This document shows, in pieces, positions 62,817-64,000 of a DNA stretch of 64,000 nt. Origin of the DNA: Vibrio sp. S9_S30 (GTDB lineage: Bacteria; Pseudomonadota; Gammaproteobacteria; Enterobacterales; Vibrionaceae); NCBI RefSeq assembly GCF_014694455.1, contig NZ_JAAUWT010000018.1:1-64000 (forward strand), given 5' to 3'. The position numbers and the translations under genes are program-made. Numbering within the stretch: position 1 is the stretch's first letter; every line of letters starts with the position of its first letter. Below the pieces are notes generated by a model. That model saw nothing but the letters and a program-made list of their open reading frames with translations, had not been told where the DNA came from and ran no database searches.

Positions 62817-64000
62817 CTAGTGTCGTGCCGCAATACGCTGACCATTGAATTTTTTAGTGATGAGGCTATTTTCAAACTCATGTGTATTCATTGGTTTGCC
62901 ATATAGGTAACCTTGAACGTAATCGCACCCTTCTTCGAGTATAAATTGTTCTTGGTCGTGGCTTTCTACGCCCTCCATCACCACTTTAAGTTTGAGCTTT
63001 TTGGCAACGTGAATAATGGAGCGTATGATTTCCTTATCTTGCTCACTGCCGGAAATTTGATTGATAAAGCTTTTATCGATCTTAATGCAGTCAAACGGGT
63101 ATTTCTTAAGGTAGCTAAATGAGGAATAGCCAGTTCCAAAATCATCTAGTGACAACGTCACTCCTAACCCATGCAGTTTTCGAAGAGTTTGCCCTGCCAG
63201 AAACTCATCGGCAATCAAGCTGGTTTCAGTTACCTCTAACTCTAGGCAATTGGGATTGAGTTTATAGTAATCAAGCAATTGCTCTATTTGTTCAACAAAG
63301 TTTGGGTCGCGTAATTGCACGGCAGATACGTTAATCGCCACTCGAAAATCCTTCATGTATTTCGTCCATTCTGCCGCGCGCTGGATGGCACTTCTTAATA
63401 CGTAGTTGCCTACCTCAAAAATTAACCCATTCTTTTCTGCTAGTTGAATCAACGAATCGTTCGAGACTTGCCCCAATACTGGGTGGTTCCAACGAAGAAG
63501 AGCCTCAGCACCTAACCAGTAACCGTTCCTTGGAGATACCTTTGGTTGAAAGTAGAGCGTTAAATCGTCGTTTCGAACCGCTTGAAGTAAATAGCTTTCT
63601 AATTGATTGTTGGTGGGCGTTGTAATGTTGGAATTGGCATAGAAGGCGTATTTCTTCCCAGAGTCCTTACAGGCAAGCATGGCCTCACCTGCGTGCTTAA
63701 GCATTAAATTAGCGTTATCCGCATCGTATGACGTTGCAACCCCAATAAAAGCGTGCAAATGAAGTGGCTGACCATTAATGAAAAACTCAGATTGACTAAT
63801 ATCCACCAAACGTTGGCAGAGGGATTCAAGATTGTGTTTAGACTCATCAATCTCAAGCGCAAAAACGAGGTCGATAGTGGAAGTACGAGCGGTAATACTG
63901 TGTATCACGTCTATAAAACCCACACGTTTTCGATACTCTTTAAGAACAGTATCAAAGACCTCATAACCATGCTTTGCTAACAATCGACGACCATTTGTAA
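62817..64000 (-). CDS. GGDEF-EAL domain protein, truncated by the window edge
   Basis: The minus-strand frame stays open to the last base, so the real start lies outside the window and the visible 394 codons are the C-terminal part. The first ~120 residues read like the second half of a GGDEF domain with no recognisable active site. The EAL domain (from about residue 135) has EALLRWNHP, INVSAVQL, LEVTET, DDFGTGYSS, IDKSFI and VMEGVES, so c-di-GMP phosphodiesterase activity is likely. GGDEF state cannot be judged fully because the N-terminus is missing. Confidence 0.93.
   Translation of the reverse strand, partial: TNGRRLLAKHGYEVFDTVLKEYRKRVGFIDVIHSITARTSTIDLVFALEIDESKHNLESLCQRLVDISQSEFFINGQPLHLHAFIGVATSYDADNANLMLKHAGEAMLACKDSGKKYAFYANSNITTPTNNQLESYLLQAVRNDDLTLYFQPKVSPRNGYWLGAEALLRWNHPVLGQVSNDSLIQLAEKNGLIFEVGNYVLRSAIQRAAEWTKYMKDFRVAINVSAVQLRDPNFVEQIEQLLDYYKLNPNCLELEVTETSLIADEFLAGQTLRKLHGLGVTLSLDDFGTGYSSFSYLKKYPFDCIKIDKSFINQISGSEQDKEIIRSIIHVAKKLKLKVVMEGVESHDQEQFILEEGCDYVQGYLYGKPMNTHEFENSLITKKFNGQRIAARH

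Noticed and set aside
1..64000. CRISPR arrays, prophage, insertion sequences, tRNA or rRNA genes
   Set aside because: I saw no regularly spaced repeats, transposase or integrase reading frames, or tRNA/rRNA sequences.

Overview
The window looks like a stretch of a Vibrio-type gammaproteobacterial chromosome, most likely the smaller, more variable replicon (chromosome II). The case rests on protein content: a VolA-like surface lysophospholipase next to a FadL porin, RNase II and DeaD side by side, a PgtABC/PgtP phosphoglycerate system, a second FabH, a cytochrome b561-YceI pair and many small Vibrio-type DUF genes. I saw no rRNA or tRNA genes, CRISPR array, prophage, transposase or integrase. 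Species and replicon are inferred from remembered protein families, not from a search.

Layout. 1-10.6 kb: a PstS-like phosphate-binding protein, a DUF3024 protein, an AraC regulator, rnb and deaD divergent from each other, a small ORF broken by an in-frame TGA, a Cache/HAMP chemoreceptor, a 63-residue protein and a PhnA-family protein. 10.7-16.2 kb: a fadL-volA lipid-scavenging pair, an M48 lipoprotein protease, and menI with a small DUF3389-like gene. 16.3-19.8 kb: an SgrR-type regulator, an EamA exporter, a zinc-ribbon protein and cutA. 20.7-27.2 kb: a complete five-gene peptide/nickel-type ABC importer operon followed by a 2-oxoglutarate/Fe(II) oxygenase. 27.8-30.7 kb: a J-domain protein, an NYN-domain protein, DUF2986 and an MFS transporter. 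31.2-39.4 kb: the sensor-regulator operon pgtC-pgtB-pgtA, divergent from pgtP, with pyruvate kinase just downstream, so uptake and final catabolism of phosphoglycerates sit together.

39.8-49.2 kb: a second FabH, a fructokinase, an arsR-RND-adaptor efflux operon with a clear ArsR-type operator, a solitary pxpA and galE. 49.4-53.7 kb: a 25-residue membrane peptide, an unrecognised 212-residue protein, msrPQ (repair of oxidised methionine in the periplasm) divergent from a DUF2164 gene, and cybB-yceI. 53.8-64.0 kb: a FocA-type channel fused to a CBS pair, divergent from a LysR regulator; DUF1097; a YbjD-like OLD ATPase/TOPRIM protein; a UshA-family metallophosphatase without a signal peptide; a 31-residue membrane peptide behind a structured leader; an ABC-class ATPase; and a GGDEF-EAL protein cut by the window end.

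Most of the window is ordinary chromosomal content. The less explained items are the TGA-interrupted small ORF with a hairpin starting at the TGA, the two tiny membrane peptides, the PgtA-like regulator whose sigma54-activator ATPase motifs are lost, the palindromes in the pgt, arsR, msrP and focA promoter regions, and two gene-poor stretches with frame remnants (19.8-20.7 and 27.2-27.7 kb).
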